Source of the DNA: Spirogloea muscicola
Taxonomy: Eukaryota > Streptophyta > Zygnematophyceae > Spirogloeales > Spirogloeaceae
DNA: 58,004 bases
Assembly: GCA_009602725.1 (NCBI GenBank)
Contig: WELB01000032.1
Span: 196,259 to 254,262 of the forward strand
Reading direction: 5' to 3'
Below are positions 9,230 through 19,319 of the stretch, one piece after another. The translations under genes were made by a program, and so were the position numbers. Below the pieces are notes generated by a model. It searched no databases. It was not told the origin of the DNA and saw nothing but the letters and a program-made list of their open reading frames with translations. Every line of letters starts with the position of its first letter. The stretch's first letter is position 1.

Positions 9230-10115
9230 GGCCCCCACGCGGTGTCCGCTGGAGTCACGCGTCCTGACCGAGTGGCTTGTACGGTAGCCCATATTGCCGG
9301 GTGGTGAAGATTAGACCATCTCCCACCTGATTGTCGACGTGCACTGGAGGCATAAGCTGCCGGCATGTGATGCCTGCAGCTATTGCAAATTTTGAGAAGG
9401 CTGGTGAGCGCGCGCTCGTATCCGCTTTTGATTGTCAAAGGGTTGGCATGTACTGGATTGCTTTCTACAGCATCAATGCACCGAAGGCTGGGAAGGCTGT
9501 GTTTGATGACGTACCTTCACACGTAATCAGCTTTGGCTGTGTATCTGATTGTGAAGATGCGCCAAGATTCTCCCGTGCCTGCTGTGACTGTTAATCTCAC
9601 ACGGTGTGGCTCTGGCATATTAATGCAGACTCTTCTTCTTTGCGATGCTCTTCCGGACAGGTTGCCTCCTCTAAGGCGTGGCTCTTTGTTGCCTCATGAC
9701 GGCGTGGCTCATTGGAGCCACGCGCTCAGGCACCGCACTGTCCTATGTAGCGACGAGTTCTAAGCGATCTGAATTGTCGAGAGATGCAATCTCCCAAGAG
9801 GCGGACTTGCTAAGAGAAGGGTATCGGAGCATCTAGGTCGCCAGACGGTGCACGTATCCTTTACGTGTGAAGAAGTATGAAGTCTCTGGATGTGCATCGA
9901 GTATGAGCTTCGAACAAGCTCACTATCAAGAACGTTTAGTCTTCACCCATTCTGGTTATCTGTGCGATTTTCGTGTAGGAGCTGATGTGCATAGCTCCCT
10001 CACTTTGCAAGTTGGTAGTTGCCATTCATATCACGTTTGAGATAACCTGTGGTTTGGGTTGTAGGCCGCTCAGCTACTTATAATGCAACATGCTCGTCTG
10101 ACTATCACCGGTCTT
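9230..10115 (+). pseudogene. Gypsy copy P0: heavily decayed protease-RT fragment
   Basis: Peptide remnants read LVSAFDC (protease end, LVSAFDVILGDDW in better copies), then DALPDRLPP (the RT N-terminal [11 protein letters not shown]), SQEADLLREGYRS, and FEQAHYQE (ALNKLTVK). Many frameshifts and stops are present. The same diverged subfamily reappears at 36354-37060, including the GAAGATT...TAAGCTGCCGGCAT segment. It is joined at about 10115 to a less decayed gag segment of P1. Confidence 0.5.
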
Positions 10116-10867
10116 GTCCCAGCTTAATAAGCTCACGCATGAAGCAGTAACGACTCGCGACAAGGCTATTGAGCAAGCGCGACAATCCTTCTCGATGTAA
10201 CTCAGGAAAAAGCGCCTGGTCCGAGGTGAGGACCGTGACCTGCCGGGACCTCCTGTGGTGAAGGGTTTTAAGCCTCGCAACGAATCAGTGGTAAGCCTTG
10301 GCAGCAGCCTCGGTCGGCTGTTGTATCCAAAGGGAAGTCCAACTTCGTCCCCGAGGAAGATCGAGCATGCGGCAACAAGGGGCACCGCATTGGAGACTGC
10401 CAACAGCCGCCAAAGCCTCCGAGGTCGTCTACGCCATCCTCCACATGCCGGAAAGCCAGTACAAGGGTAAAGGGCAAAGTGAGTGGCCTTCCTTATCTCC
10501 CTCATGGGTTATTCAGCGGCATTTCTTGGAAATGCTGTTTGAACTTGTAGGACGAGTATGTCCAAAGTTTGTTGTGCCAGTAGTATGCTCTGTGCAGATG
10601 CTTATGCGAGCGCTGGTGGACAAAGGCCCCCTTGTTGTAAGGCTTCCTTCTAATCAGTTGCAGGAAGCGGCTAGCATGTACCTGAGCTGGATCAATCTAC
10701 ACGGTACTAAAGAACCGGTCTTCTCTAATGTGCCGTACAGTCGCGGAGTAAAACCTCTACCTCCAAAGGGGCTGGCTTTGTTGTGTCGCCGGAAGGCGGG
10801 CCACCTCCACGTGAAGTATAAAGGGGGAGGCCTTTCTCCAAGACCTCCTAAGTGCTCGTATTTGTAG
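10116..10867 (+). pseudogene. Gypsy P1 gag: C-terminal gag, damaged zinc knuckle and conserved unknown domain
   Basis: It starts mid-gag (remnant of LDKLTHEAVTS...EQARH). NFVPEEDRACGNKGHRIGDC follows, where the first half of the CCHC knuckle has lost residues (intact form CYRCGSKGHRIRDC in M4). From about 10440 a segment shared with M1, M4 and P3 follows: VGRVCPK, LPSNQLQEAASMYLSW, HGTKEPVF, PPKGLALLCR, KAGHLHVKY, then stop. Gag forms the particle and the knuckle binds RNA; the role of the last segment is unknown. P1 lies between decayed P0 and the P1 protease. Confidence 0.6.
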
Positions 10868-10904
10868 CACGCAGTTAGATACTTACGGTAGTAAGTGCTT
10901 CGGC

Positions 10905-11480
10905 ACTCAGCGATGACGCGCCGATTATGTTGTTCTCAGGACTGGTGGCTTATCAGCCAGCCCAGATCCTCACAGATACGGGAGCTACAGTCTGTAAGTA
11001 AGAATTCTGTGACTGAAAATGGTTCGATTGTAAGACCGACTGGTATCTCGTAAGCTATATCAGCAGATGGACAAAGTGCCAAGTTTTGGGCCTGTGTCAA
11101 GTCCCTCTACCTACGCATTCAAAAATATAGGACGGTTGTGTCTTGCCATGTCATCGAATTGGCACTGGGCTTTCAGGTGTTATTGGGCGATGACTGGTTG
11201 TGTGCTACGGGGCCCTCCTCGATTGTGACACGCGGACTTGCTCGGGCCGACGGGGTTCTCGTCGTTTTGTACTGCACAGAGACGCTCCCCTTGTACCATC
11301 GCCTGTGACAGACTCCTCTACTCAGCTGTCGGCTGTGCAGTTTAAGAGGGTCCTTTACGCAGAACCCACCTCGGCTGTGTATCTTTCAATGATTATGAAA
11401 GATGAGTCCCCTCCTGACTTAGTAGTAGTGAGTAATGTGCCCTCACATGGTGCGGCTCTTGACGATTTGTTGGCGGAGTT
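10905..11480 (+). pseudogene. Gypsy P1 aspartic protease
   Basis: MLFSGLVAYQPAQILTDTGA carries the DTGA active site at 10975-10986, followed at once by a stop. The C-terminal half is in another frame: RTVVSCHVIELALGF, then LGDDWLCA (about 11183-11205). The linker to RT (VQFKRVLYAEP...SAVYLSMIMKDESPP) is open. In an active element this enzyme would cleave the Gag-Pol polyprotein. Stops and frameshifts disable it. Confidence 0.65.
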
Positions 11481-12250
11481 TCGGATGTGTTCCCCGATGC
11501 TCTTCCAGACGGTTTGCCTCCTGACTGAGGCGTGGCTCATACAAAATGGAGCCCGGCGCTTCGCCACCGTTGCGTCCGATGTATCGATTGAGTCCTCTCG
11601 AATCTCGGAAGATGCAGTCCCCAAGTGGAGAAACTGCTACGGAAAGGCCATATTGAGCCTTCCCAGTCGCTGTACGGTGCACTGATCCTCGGAGAAAAAG
11701 GATGGTAGTCTTCGATTGTGCATCGATTAGAGCGCCCTGAACAAGCTCACTGTCATGAATCGGTATCCTTTGCCTCGAAGTGACGACCTGTTCGATCGTC
11801 TAGCGGGAGCTAATGCGTTCAGCTACATCGATTTGCAAAGCGATTACCACCAAATTTGTATTACCCCTGAGGACGTCCTGAAGTTGGCGTTCCGTAAGCC
11901 GCTCGGTCAATTCCAGTCCAAGGTGCTCAGTTTTGGTCTAAACAATGCACCTGCCACCTTTCAGGTGTGTAGACGAAATTCTTTGGCCCCCTACTGTATG
12001 ACTTTGTCCTGGTCTATTTGGATGACATACTGGTGTTCAGTAAGACGCCTAAGGACCGCGTACGACACCTGCGGCAAGTGCTGCATTACTGCGTGCCAGC
12101 CAGTTGTATGCCAGGTGATCCAAATGTGAATTCAACCAGCCTGAGCTGAAAAACGTAGGGCATGCTGTGGGCAAAGACGGGGTACGCGTCTACCTTAAAA
12201 AGACTGCAGTAGTAAAGGATCGGCCAGTGCCACGGAATGTGCCTTAATTG
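11481..12250 (+). pseudogene. Gypsy P1 reverse transcriptase
   Basis: RT motifs in order, across several frameshifts: the DGLPP.RGVAH region, EKKDGSLRLCID (followed by a stop where YRALNK is expected), [44 protein letters not shown], and the catalytic VLVYLDDILVFS at about 12009-12044 (YLDD 12015-12026). The domain would copy element RNA into DNA. At least three frameshifts and two stops make it non-functional. Confidence 0.7.
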
Positions 12251-12830
12251 CGTTCCGTCTTGGAATTCGCAAATTACTTCCGCAAGTTTCTAAAAGAATA
12301 CTGAAGTATGGCATCTCCTCTTACGGAGCTCACTCGTAAGGACGTCAGCTGGGTGTGGACGTCCGAATGGCAGAAGGCATTCGAGGATATAAAACGGGTC
12401 CTGGTGAATCCACCCGTTTTGACCTTGCCTCGAGAAGGCGTCCCATTTGAAGTAGTATGTGACGGCTCTTTGATCGGCATTGGTGCCGTCCTCTTGCAGG
12501 AGGGTCATCCCGTAGCAATTGCAATTCGCCTGCTTCGTCCTGCAGAGCCTAATTACACTACGGGGGAGCAAGAGCTCCTTGCTGTTGTGCACGCCCTACG
12601 TGTGTGGCGATGCTATCTCGAGGGTGTTGACTTCACGTGTTTTCTTTATGGTCGTAGCGGACCACTGTCCGTTGACCTACTTTCACACACAACAGCAATT
12701 GAGCAGGCGTCAAGCACGGTTGGCTGAGTACATGGCACAATTCCGTTTCCAGTGGGTGTACCGCCCTGGAAGAATGAATGTTGCAGACCCCGTAATCGGC
12801 AACATTGCAGGGGCTGTTGTGGCGGCTGTC
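12251..12830 (+). pseudogene. Gypsy P1 RNase H
   Basis: A mostly open frame from 12308: MASPLTELTRKDVSWVW, FEVVCDGSLIGIGAVLLQEG, GEQELLAVVHALRVWRCYLE. A one-base slip then restores TDHCPLTYFHTQQQLSRRQA and WVYRPGRMNVADP. It is of the Ty3/gypsy type that degrades RNA in the hybrid. The acidic positions in CDGS, GEQE and TDH are visible. Confidence 0.65.
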
Positions 12831-13860
12831 TATTGCACGCTTCAAGGGTTCAGATTGCAGACGTGCGGCCCACTCGTGGAGCTGCTCGGCAGTCCACCGC
12901 CAACCTCTCTGAGCTCCACCCTCACTGAGCTGTATGTGCAAATTCGTGATGGGTATGGCACAGACCCATGGTTTAGGAATGAACAATACATGCACACAAG
13001 TAAATGACCAAGCCTTTTTGTGGCGAGGTGACGGCATTGCAGTCCCTGACTGCAATGCCTTGCGCAGCAGTATCTTGCAAGAACTGCATGAGCCTCCGTA
13101 AAGTGGTCATTGAGTATGGGCAAGACAAAGACTATTCAGCTTCTCTTTTGGTGGCCGGACTTGAGAATCAAGTGGGATCTATGTGAAGACTTGTGCCACC
13201 TGCCAGCGCAGTAAGTCACGCTCTCATAAGCCCGCCGGGTTGCTCCAACCCTTGGAGATTCCTCCGAATAAATAGTTTGGTATAAGTATGGGATTTATCA
13301 CCCAGTTGCCGATGACGCGGAATGGCCATGACGCCATTGTCGTATTTGTGGATCGCCCGAGACAAATGGCGCATTTTGTGCCTACGACCACATAGGTGTC
13401 AGCCAAGCCATCGCTGATATATTCGTGGACTGAGTTTGGAAGCTGCACGGAGTCCCCGAGCAGATCGTGTCTGACCGAGACCCCCGCTTTACAGGGCACT
13501 TCTGGAAAGAAGTGTGCAGGCTGATTGGCACTCAGCAATCCATGTCCACGGATTCTTATCCCCAGACAGATGGTCAGACGGAAAGAATGAGTCGGATGTT
13601 GGAAGACATGATACGGCATTTTGTAAACCCCAGCAAAAGCGACTGGGATGAGTATCTTGCTCCAGCGGAGTACGGTGTGGACAATGCCTTTCATGAGTCC
13701 ACCAATAACACACCCTTCTTTCTTCATTCCGGTCAGCATCCCCGGACACTCTTTACAGAAGGGGAGGCCGGAACGTGTGCCAGCCGCAGTAACTTTTACC
13801 AGCAACCTCCGGGAAGGCGGAGGGCCAGGCAGTGCTTGGGGATTGCCCAGTAACGGCAAA
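12831..13860 (+). pseudogene. Gypsy P1 integrase
   Basis: The N-terminal HHCC finger is recognisable across frameshifts (NALRSSILQELHEPP..GHL...ATCQRS, 13040-13220). The core has DFITQLP (damaged), IVSDRDPRFTGHFWKEVCRL (about 13465-13530) and QTDGQTERMSRMLEDMIRHF, with the catalytic Glu kept in QTER. The 13467-13853 part is a clean 128-codon frame. This domain inserts the cDNA into host DNA. Stops around 13280 and 13400 inactivate it. Confidence 0.68.
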
Positions 13861-14127
13861 AGCAGGATGCTGATTGACGTCGTCAAGATATATCCGTCGA
13901 CGTGGGTGCTCAAGTGCTACTAAGCACAAAGCATCTCTCCATACGTGCTGTAAGTACGCCTAAGTTGCTACCAAAGTGGCTCGGACCTTTTCCTATAATG
14001 CGCCTGGTTGGCAAAGGTGTATATGAGCTGGATATCCCGGTACTATGAAAAATACACAGGATAGTCCATATGTCCCAGCTCGACCCCATTCCATACGGAT
14101 GGTCGTGTCTAATAGCCCGCACCTCCC
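13861..14127 (+). pseudogene. Gypsy P1 integrase C-terminal segment, truncated before the chromodomain
   Basis: VDVGAQVLLSTKHLS, LLPKWLGPFPIMRLVGKG and YELD motifs run up to a degraded MSQL. The frame is then cut at about 14127 by LTR C sequence (GTGCGCGTATTTGCG), so the chromodomain is missing. Confidence 0.55.
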
Positions 14128-14254
14128 GTCTGTGCGCGTATTTGCGTTGGCGTTCTCTTGTATGAGGGTTGTCTCCAGAACACCCTATGACCGAACAACC
14201 CAAACAGGTCATTCTGACCCTAACTGTGTGATTTGGACAGGGAAAGTTGCAGAG
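14128..14254 (+). repeat. LTR C fragment (3' end)
   Basis: It matches the 3' portion of LTR C (TTGGCGTTCTCTTGTATGAG, ACACCCTATGACC, CCTAACTGTGTGAT, GGACAGGG). No PBS follows. Confidence 0.55.
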
Positions 14255-15707
14255 GTTCTCTACAGTCGTCCTTATTATGTTCGGCTGTAGGGTTTTAGGA
14301 TCGAACCCACTACACAAGTGAAGCCACTAGCGCATAGCCGCAGCGGAAGACGGGCCCCTGTGGCGCCGCCGTCTGGCGGCGACTCCACCTCCTGTGAGCA
14401 AGTCAACAGCTGTTTCCCAACGAGCGCAGCCACGGAATCCCCGCAGCAAGCCCCGTAGCAGGCTGCGGCGGCGGCTGCGGCCGCGAGCAGCGGCAAGGCT
14501 GCTCCTACGCTGCACAGTTCCGAACTCATGTCGGGTCTCAGCCCAAGGCTCGTAGTGCTTCTGTGACGGCCCTGACCCTGAACAGCACAGTCGGGGGTCA
14601 GTACGTCCTTTTTGGTTTCGATCGCTGGGGTTTAGAGACAAATCCCCAGCACAGTGAAAGCACCACGTGTGATACGCAGCGGAAGTCTCGCCCTGAGGCG
14701 CTGCCGACAGGCAGCGACTCACCTCTCAGGTACGGGCCAGCCACTGTCCCCAAAGGAGCAGTCACAGTCTTATTCCCAGAGAGCCGTCGAAGGTCCGCGA
14801 TGACGGGATACAGCGACGGGCGGCAGCAGCGGGCAGCAGCAGAGCTGCGTCGGCGGGCTGCGGTAGCAGGCGGCAGCAGGGCTGCGCCTCTCTCTCGCGG
14901 GCTTCACTGAGGTTGACCGAGTTGTCTTTGAGTCGGCTATCAGCCCTACTTGTAGTGCTTCATGTGCCACCCTCCCCAGGGGTCTCTGGGAGGTTCGTCT
15001 CAGGGCCCACCTTCGGGAAGGCGGGCCCGATAAGGGGAATCTAGTGCAAGGGCAGGCCACGCGGCTCCCTTCTAAAGGCGGCGGCCGTCCTGCGGCGCCG
15101 CCGAGCGGCGCCCGGCGACGCCACCTTGCGGCGGCGCCCTGCGGCGCCGCCAGTGAGTCACGGGTGTGGCGCGGCGTCACAGGCGCGCCACACGTGTCCC
15201 ATACACGTCATTGCGGGCACGACGGCAGAATCAGGAATATGCCGAGAGGCTCCGCTCTGGAAGACCAGGATTCGCCGCCTCGGCTGGAGGCGGCGCGCCC
15301 GCACGTCACATCGTCAGCAGGCGCGTCACACCGCGCGACACCTCGCGCGACGCTCTCGCGCTGTCGCACGCGCGTCGCACGCGTCAGTCGCGAGCGCGTC
15401 AGTGGTTAGCGCTTAACTCGAAGTTAAGCGTCCCGTAACGGCGGGAACGTTACAGCTTCCCCCGTGCCCACCTCCCTCCTGGAGTGTGAGTGGGTCGCCC
15501 CATGGCCTGCCCTGCGGCGGTCCAAAATTCGCCCTTGGACGGGTGGCTCCTGGAGATGGGTATTTGAGGACGGGCGGGGCCCGCACCTGGGCGGGTCACT
15601 TGCCCGGCAAAACAGCCCGCCACCTGGCGGGCCAGTTGTTCGTCAACCCAGCGGTCATGTAACGCTATCAGCACCGTGTGGCTTGACCAAACGGCTGGAT
15701 GTTTACA
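14255..15707 (-). repeat. LTR A, antisense, split by a solo LTR B
   Basis: The reverse complement of LTR A runs from its 3' terminus near 14255 to the TGTAAACATCC-type 5' terminus at 15707. It is interrupted at 14557-14561 by a solo LTR B. Without the insert it is about 555 bp, the same as intact LTR A copies (50932-51482). The R/U5-type hairpin GCCGCCGTCTGGCGGC is at about 14367-14385. Confidence 0.65.
14562..15454 (-). mobile_element. Solo LTR B with 5-bp target-site duplication GCTTC
   Basis: 893 bp from TGTGACGG to CGTTACA, flanked by GCTTC at 14557-14561 and 15455-15459. Removing it restores a continuous LTR A (AGTGCTTC/CCCCGTG). There is no internal region, so it is a recombination product. 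The stem-loop CGCTGCC/GACA/GGCAGCG is at 14699-14716. Very CpG-rich GACGCG repeats fill its 5' (right) part. Confidence 0.88.
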
Positions 15708-16300
15708 CATCGCGTCTCAATGATGCTGAGTGGCTCTTCTTCCCGGCGGCAATCTTCGTCTCCTGGTCAGTAATTTGCTTGCGTAATCACCTGTGCCTAG
15801 TGTGTAGCCGGCCCATGCAGCACGCTTTTGCGACCGGCCGCAAGTGGGCGGCAATCTGACAGTTGGCCAGGCGCTGGTCTGTAGTCTCGCTTGGTGCTCT
15901 CCCTCGGTCTTTTTTTCCAGCTTTGCTGGGGGGCTATGATCTTGGCAGGCTACCATGCTTTGCTTTGCTTGCCTGGTGCACCGGCCTTGCTCAGCAACAC
16001 TGTGGTAGTGTTGTTTCAGCAGATATGTTTTATAAGCTGACACTGACTTGATCCCCTTAGTGTGTTGGTGTAAAGCCATGGAGTCGGCTGACTCAAAGCG
16101 CCACCTAGTCCCCTTTTGCCGGCTGTTCAACCTGCTGAGGTCGAGGCAGTGGTGTGATGAGCCGTCGGGGCTTCGATATCGCCAGCCCTGGATTGTCCGT
16201 CTCCAAGGAGGCGCAGCGCCTTGTACGCTTGATGGAGCAGTATGAGACTGCTAGTCCAAGGGGACCTGCTAGCAACCCCCGCGTGGGGGGTGGCTATGAG
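15708..16300 (+). pseudogene. Gypsy leader and gag N-terminal fragment
   Basis: It resembles the 26620-26960 leader (GGCGGCAATCTT..., CTGACACTGACTTGATCC) and then ATGGAGTC at 16078, the shared gag start (MES). A frameshift follows soon after, then SRRGFDI..PGLSVSKEAQRL in place of the gag segment LTTAEVRRLGRL. Probably a fragment of a lost plus-strand copy. Confidence 0.45.
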
Positions 16301-16476
16301 ATGTGAAAATTGCTCGCCCATATTGTGGGGCGAGCAATCCCTGCATCTCCTGTAGGCTAAGTGCCTGGTGCTGCCAGAGCTGTGGTTGGGGTGTGCCCAA
16401 CTGTCTCCACCTGCTGCACCCGTAGTCAGGACTGGGGTGTGTCCAGCCGTCTCTCTATTACTGTAGTCATCTGATA
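16301..16476. other. Short spacer with an 11-bp hairpin
   Basis: ATTGCTCGCCC (about 16307-16317) is complementary to GGGCGAGCAAT (about 16326-16336). The GGGCGAGCAAT half equals the end of a LINE 3' UTR at about 1213. The rest is unassigned, with two GGGGTGTG.CCA..CTGTCTC-like repeats. Confidence 0.4.
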
Positions 16477-17392
16477 TGTAATATTCCCCCCGTTTAAACG
16501 TGCCAACGGTGCCGGTAACATTACATGATCGTATCGTATCTACCGGTTGGAAATCTCAAACGGCACGAGTAACTTCGCTGCACTACGTTTAGCTAAGTGC
16601 GGGCTGAGACCCTGGGCACGTGCGGCACGCGCGCCGCGACACGCACTGCACGCCACGCGCAGTACGTGCCACGCTATCGCCTACCCATTCGTCCGGCTCG
16701 CGTCACGCGCAGCACGCGCCACGCGACTCGCCTTTCCATTCGTCCGGCTCGCGCCAAGCGCAGCACGCGCTACGCGACTCGCCTTCCCATTCGTCCGGCT
16801 CGCGTCACGCGCAGCACGCGCCACGCGACTCGCCTTCCCATTCGTCAGGCTCGTGCGACAAGCAGCACGCGCCACGCGGCACGCGCTGCATGCCCCACGC
16901 GCGGCACGCGCCAGTCCCCTAGATTCGTATTCCTGTATTCACATTCGTCAGGCCCGCTCCTCCGGGGCAGGACCTTGCGGGAGATCCTCGTCACACCCTC
17001 TGGGGAGGGTTGGCAGGGGAACCGCTGTAAGTAGTGGGTCGAGGCCAGACTCCGGAGTCCAACCAACGCCAAGAGAGACACAGCTCCGCTGCTGCCTAGC
17101 CAGCCCCGTTGCTGCCTGCTGCTGCCGCTGCCGCCACAGCTCTGCTGCTGCCGCCTTGCCCAGCCCGTCACGGCAGCTCCTCGCTGCGGGCCCGCCGGCT
17201 CTCTGCAAGTCTGTTGGTAGAATCACCGCCCTAGGGCGGTGCCTCAGGGTATGACCTCCGCTGCGCTCTGTGCGCGCGCGTATGTGCGTTGGCGTTCACC
17301 TGTACGAGGGTTGTTTCCAAAACACCCTAACTTCAAATCCAAACCAGGACATTTTGACCCTCATTGTGTGATTAGGGACAAGGGATGCTACA
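16477..17392 (+). repeat. LTR C, apparently full length
   Basis: 916 bp from TGTAATATTCCC to GGGATGCTACA. The stem-loop CACCGCCC/TA/GGGCGGTG is at about 17225-17243, and a 51-bp tandem repeat lies inside. No PBS follows (AAAAAACGCC), and I see no target duplication, so it may be an old solo LTR or a rearranged end. The downstream neighbour is the RNase H remnant of M1 on the other strand. Confidence 0.6.
16684..16851 (+). repeat. 51-bp tandem repeat inside LTR C (3.3 units)
   Basis: Units start at 16684, 16735, 16786 and 16837 (partial), each beginning (C/T)CCATTCGTC and rich in CACGCG. The unit length is a multiple of three, which keeps a long but probably meaningless open frame through the LTR. 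Confidence 0.8.
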
Positions 17393-18371
17393 AAAAAACG
17401 CCAGAACAGGCGGAGATATAGAGCCTGTTGTATTCTCTCTAATGGCCTGTGGCATGCGGACGACTACTGTCAGGGTACGTCCTCACGAATAAGATTCGTA
17501 AGAGGAAGTGCCGAATTCCATACCCCTGTAGGAGCTCACAGAAGTAATCTGCAAAGCCCAGAAAGGATTGCACCTTAGAAACATTCCGTGGCACAGCCAT
17601 TCCGCACGACCGATGTCTTCCGGGGATCGACACGTACGCAATCTTTGCCCGGGACATATTCGATGTCAGCTCCGGCTGGTGAAAGATGCACGTGGACCTC
17701 TGGCATGCAATTGATTCCACGCAACGATTGCAGCACACGAGCGCAGGTGGCCCACGTGATCCTCCGGCGTCCTGCTTATTATGTCGTTAAAGTAAACAAT
17801 GTAATCATAGAGCAGGGGGCCAAAGACACTCGTCTTCACAGCCTGGAACGTAGCCGGTGCACTGGTCAGACCAAAGCTGAGCACCTTGAATTGGAACTGT
17901 CCAAGCGGCGTACGAAAGGCCGAGTCTCGAATCTCTGCAGGCGTGATACGAATCTGGTGATACCCACTTTAAGGTCGAGGGAGCTGATCACAGTAGCCCC
18001 TGCGAGCCGATCGAACAGGTCATTTTTTCGATGCAAGGGGATCGTTTCTTGATAATGAGCTTGTTCAGAGCTCGATAGTCAATGCACATCAGAAGACTAC
18101 CATGCTTCTTCTTGACAAAGATTATAGGTCCACCGTACAGCGACTGAGAACGCTCGACATGCCCTTTCCGCAGCAGATCCTCCACCTGTAATTGCATCTC
18201 TCGTAAATCGAGAAGGCTCAACCGGTACATGAGACGGTACGGCGGACTAGCGCCTGGCTCCATTGGAATGGTATGTATGAGCCACAACTCCATGAGGAGG
18301 TAAACCGTCCGGAAGAGAGTCGGGAAACACATCTGCAAACTCCTCCAGCAATTTATGAAGAACTCCACCAT
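17393..18371 (-). pseudogene. Gypsy M1 reverse transcriptase and RNase H start
   Basis: Minus-strand motifs: [56 protein letters not shown], and YFNDI where YVDDI or YLDDI is expected, so the first catalytic Asp is lost. PRNVSKVQSFLGFADYF then begins the RNase H link. Truncated at 17392 by LTR C. Confidence 0.65.
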
Positions 18372-18409
18372 GTGAATCCTCAGCAGTCACACACGAGTCA
18401 GCTCAAACT

Positions 18410-18835
18410 CGTCACCTAATTGCACCACCACATGAGATGTCGTCTGCACAGTTTTGCAAACTGGCCAGCAAAGTGGAAGCCCCTGCCGCCAGTGGCGGTT
18501 CACAAAGAAGCTTATCGCAAAAGGTCAAAGCGCCGTGCGCCACATTGTACAGTGCAAGTCTGGCGTGTACGATCAGTAGCTGCTGATGTGGCACGTAGCC
18601 AATAAGTAATCAGCCAGTATCAAATCAAATGCAGCAGCCAACGCAATGACGTAACAAGGGTTCTCGGTCTTGCGTTGCTAAATGCGGGAATTTCGCAGAC
18701 CCAGCACATCGGCGGGTTTGCCATCGGCCAATATCACTCAAGACAAAGCATCTGCTGCACATGCAAGCCATTGGTACAAACCAAGTTCTACTGATGAAGG
18801 ACACTGAGGTCCCTGAATCCATGAGGATCTACGCT
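18410..18835 (-). pseudogene. Gypsy M1 aspartic protease
   Basis: MDSGTSVSFISR at 18822 downward supplies a DSG-type active site, followed by frame-shifted remnants of the C-terminal half (AAAFDLILADYLL). It lies in the expected place between gag and RT. Confidence 0.5.
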
Positions 18836-18918
18836 GGTGCATCAGCAACCAGCCACTCAAATAGCATCATGTGTGTGTACCCCACGTACACTGCTACCAA
18901 GAACTGGGGTGTGAGCAA

Positions 18919-19245
18919 CTACACCATGACGTCTGCTAAGTACGGTCTCTTCTGAGCGCCGTACTTAGCGAGAGCAACGCTATGCCTGAGGAGCTGCCTG
19001 AGCCCGTGTCCCGCATCGTACGAGCACAACAGCGACATCCCGAGCGGAGCTTGATGAATCATGCCTCGCCTGTGAGGCACAATGAAGAACACAATTTCTT
19101 TAGGCCGACGGCGCGCAGGCCAGCTCAGATACACGTGCAGCCACTTGCAAGTCATGGAGAAAGCCACACAATCAGAGGCCAGAGGCCTCCAGAGCTTGCA
19201 ATGAACCATTTCGAGCGTGCCACCGGTGCTTCGGATGGCAGGCAA
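18919..19245 (-). pseudogene. Gypsy M1 conserved unknown domain after gag
   Basis: An open frame with VYLSW.....EIVFFIVPHRRG, then PLGMSLLCSYDAGHGL. It aligns by eye with MYLSS.HGTKESVFFIVPCSRG, then PPKGLAFLCRWKAG in M4. It lies between the zinc knuckle and the protease, as in the other copies. Function unknown. Confidence 0.5.
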
Positions 19246-19319
19246 GCTTCGCCAGCAGGATCAAATAGCTTACTTACGTTTGGCTGATTGAGATTGCTCA
19301 AAATAGGCAAGGGCAAATT

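Noticed and set aside
10440-10867. dUTPase or envelope gene in the gypsy copies
   Set aside because: The segment after the gag knuckle lacks dUTPase motifs, signal peptide and membrane segments; left as an unknown domain.
16547-17254. A 235-codon frame in LTR C
   Set aside because: It follows a 51-bp tandem repeat in a GC-rich LTR; the peptide is repetitive and matches no family.
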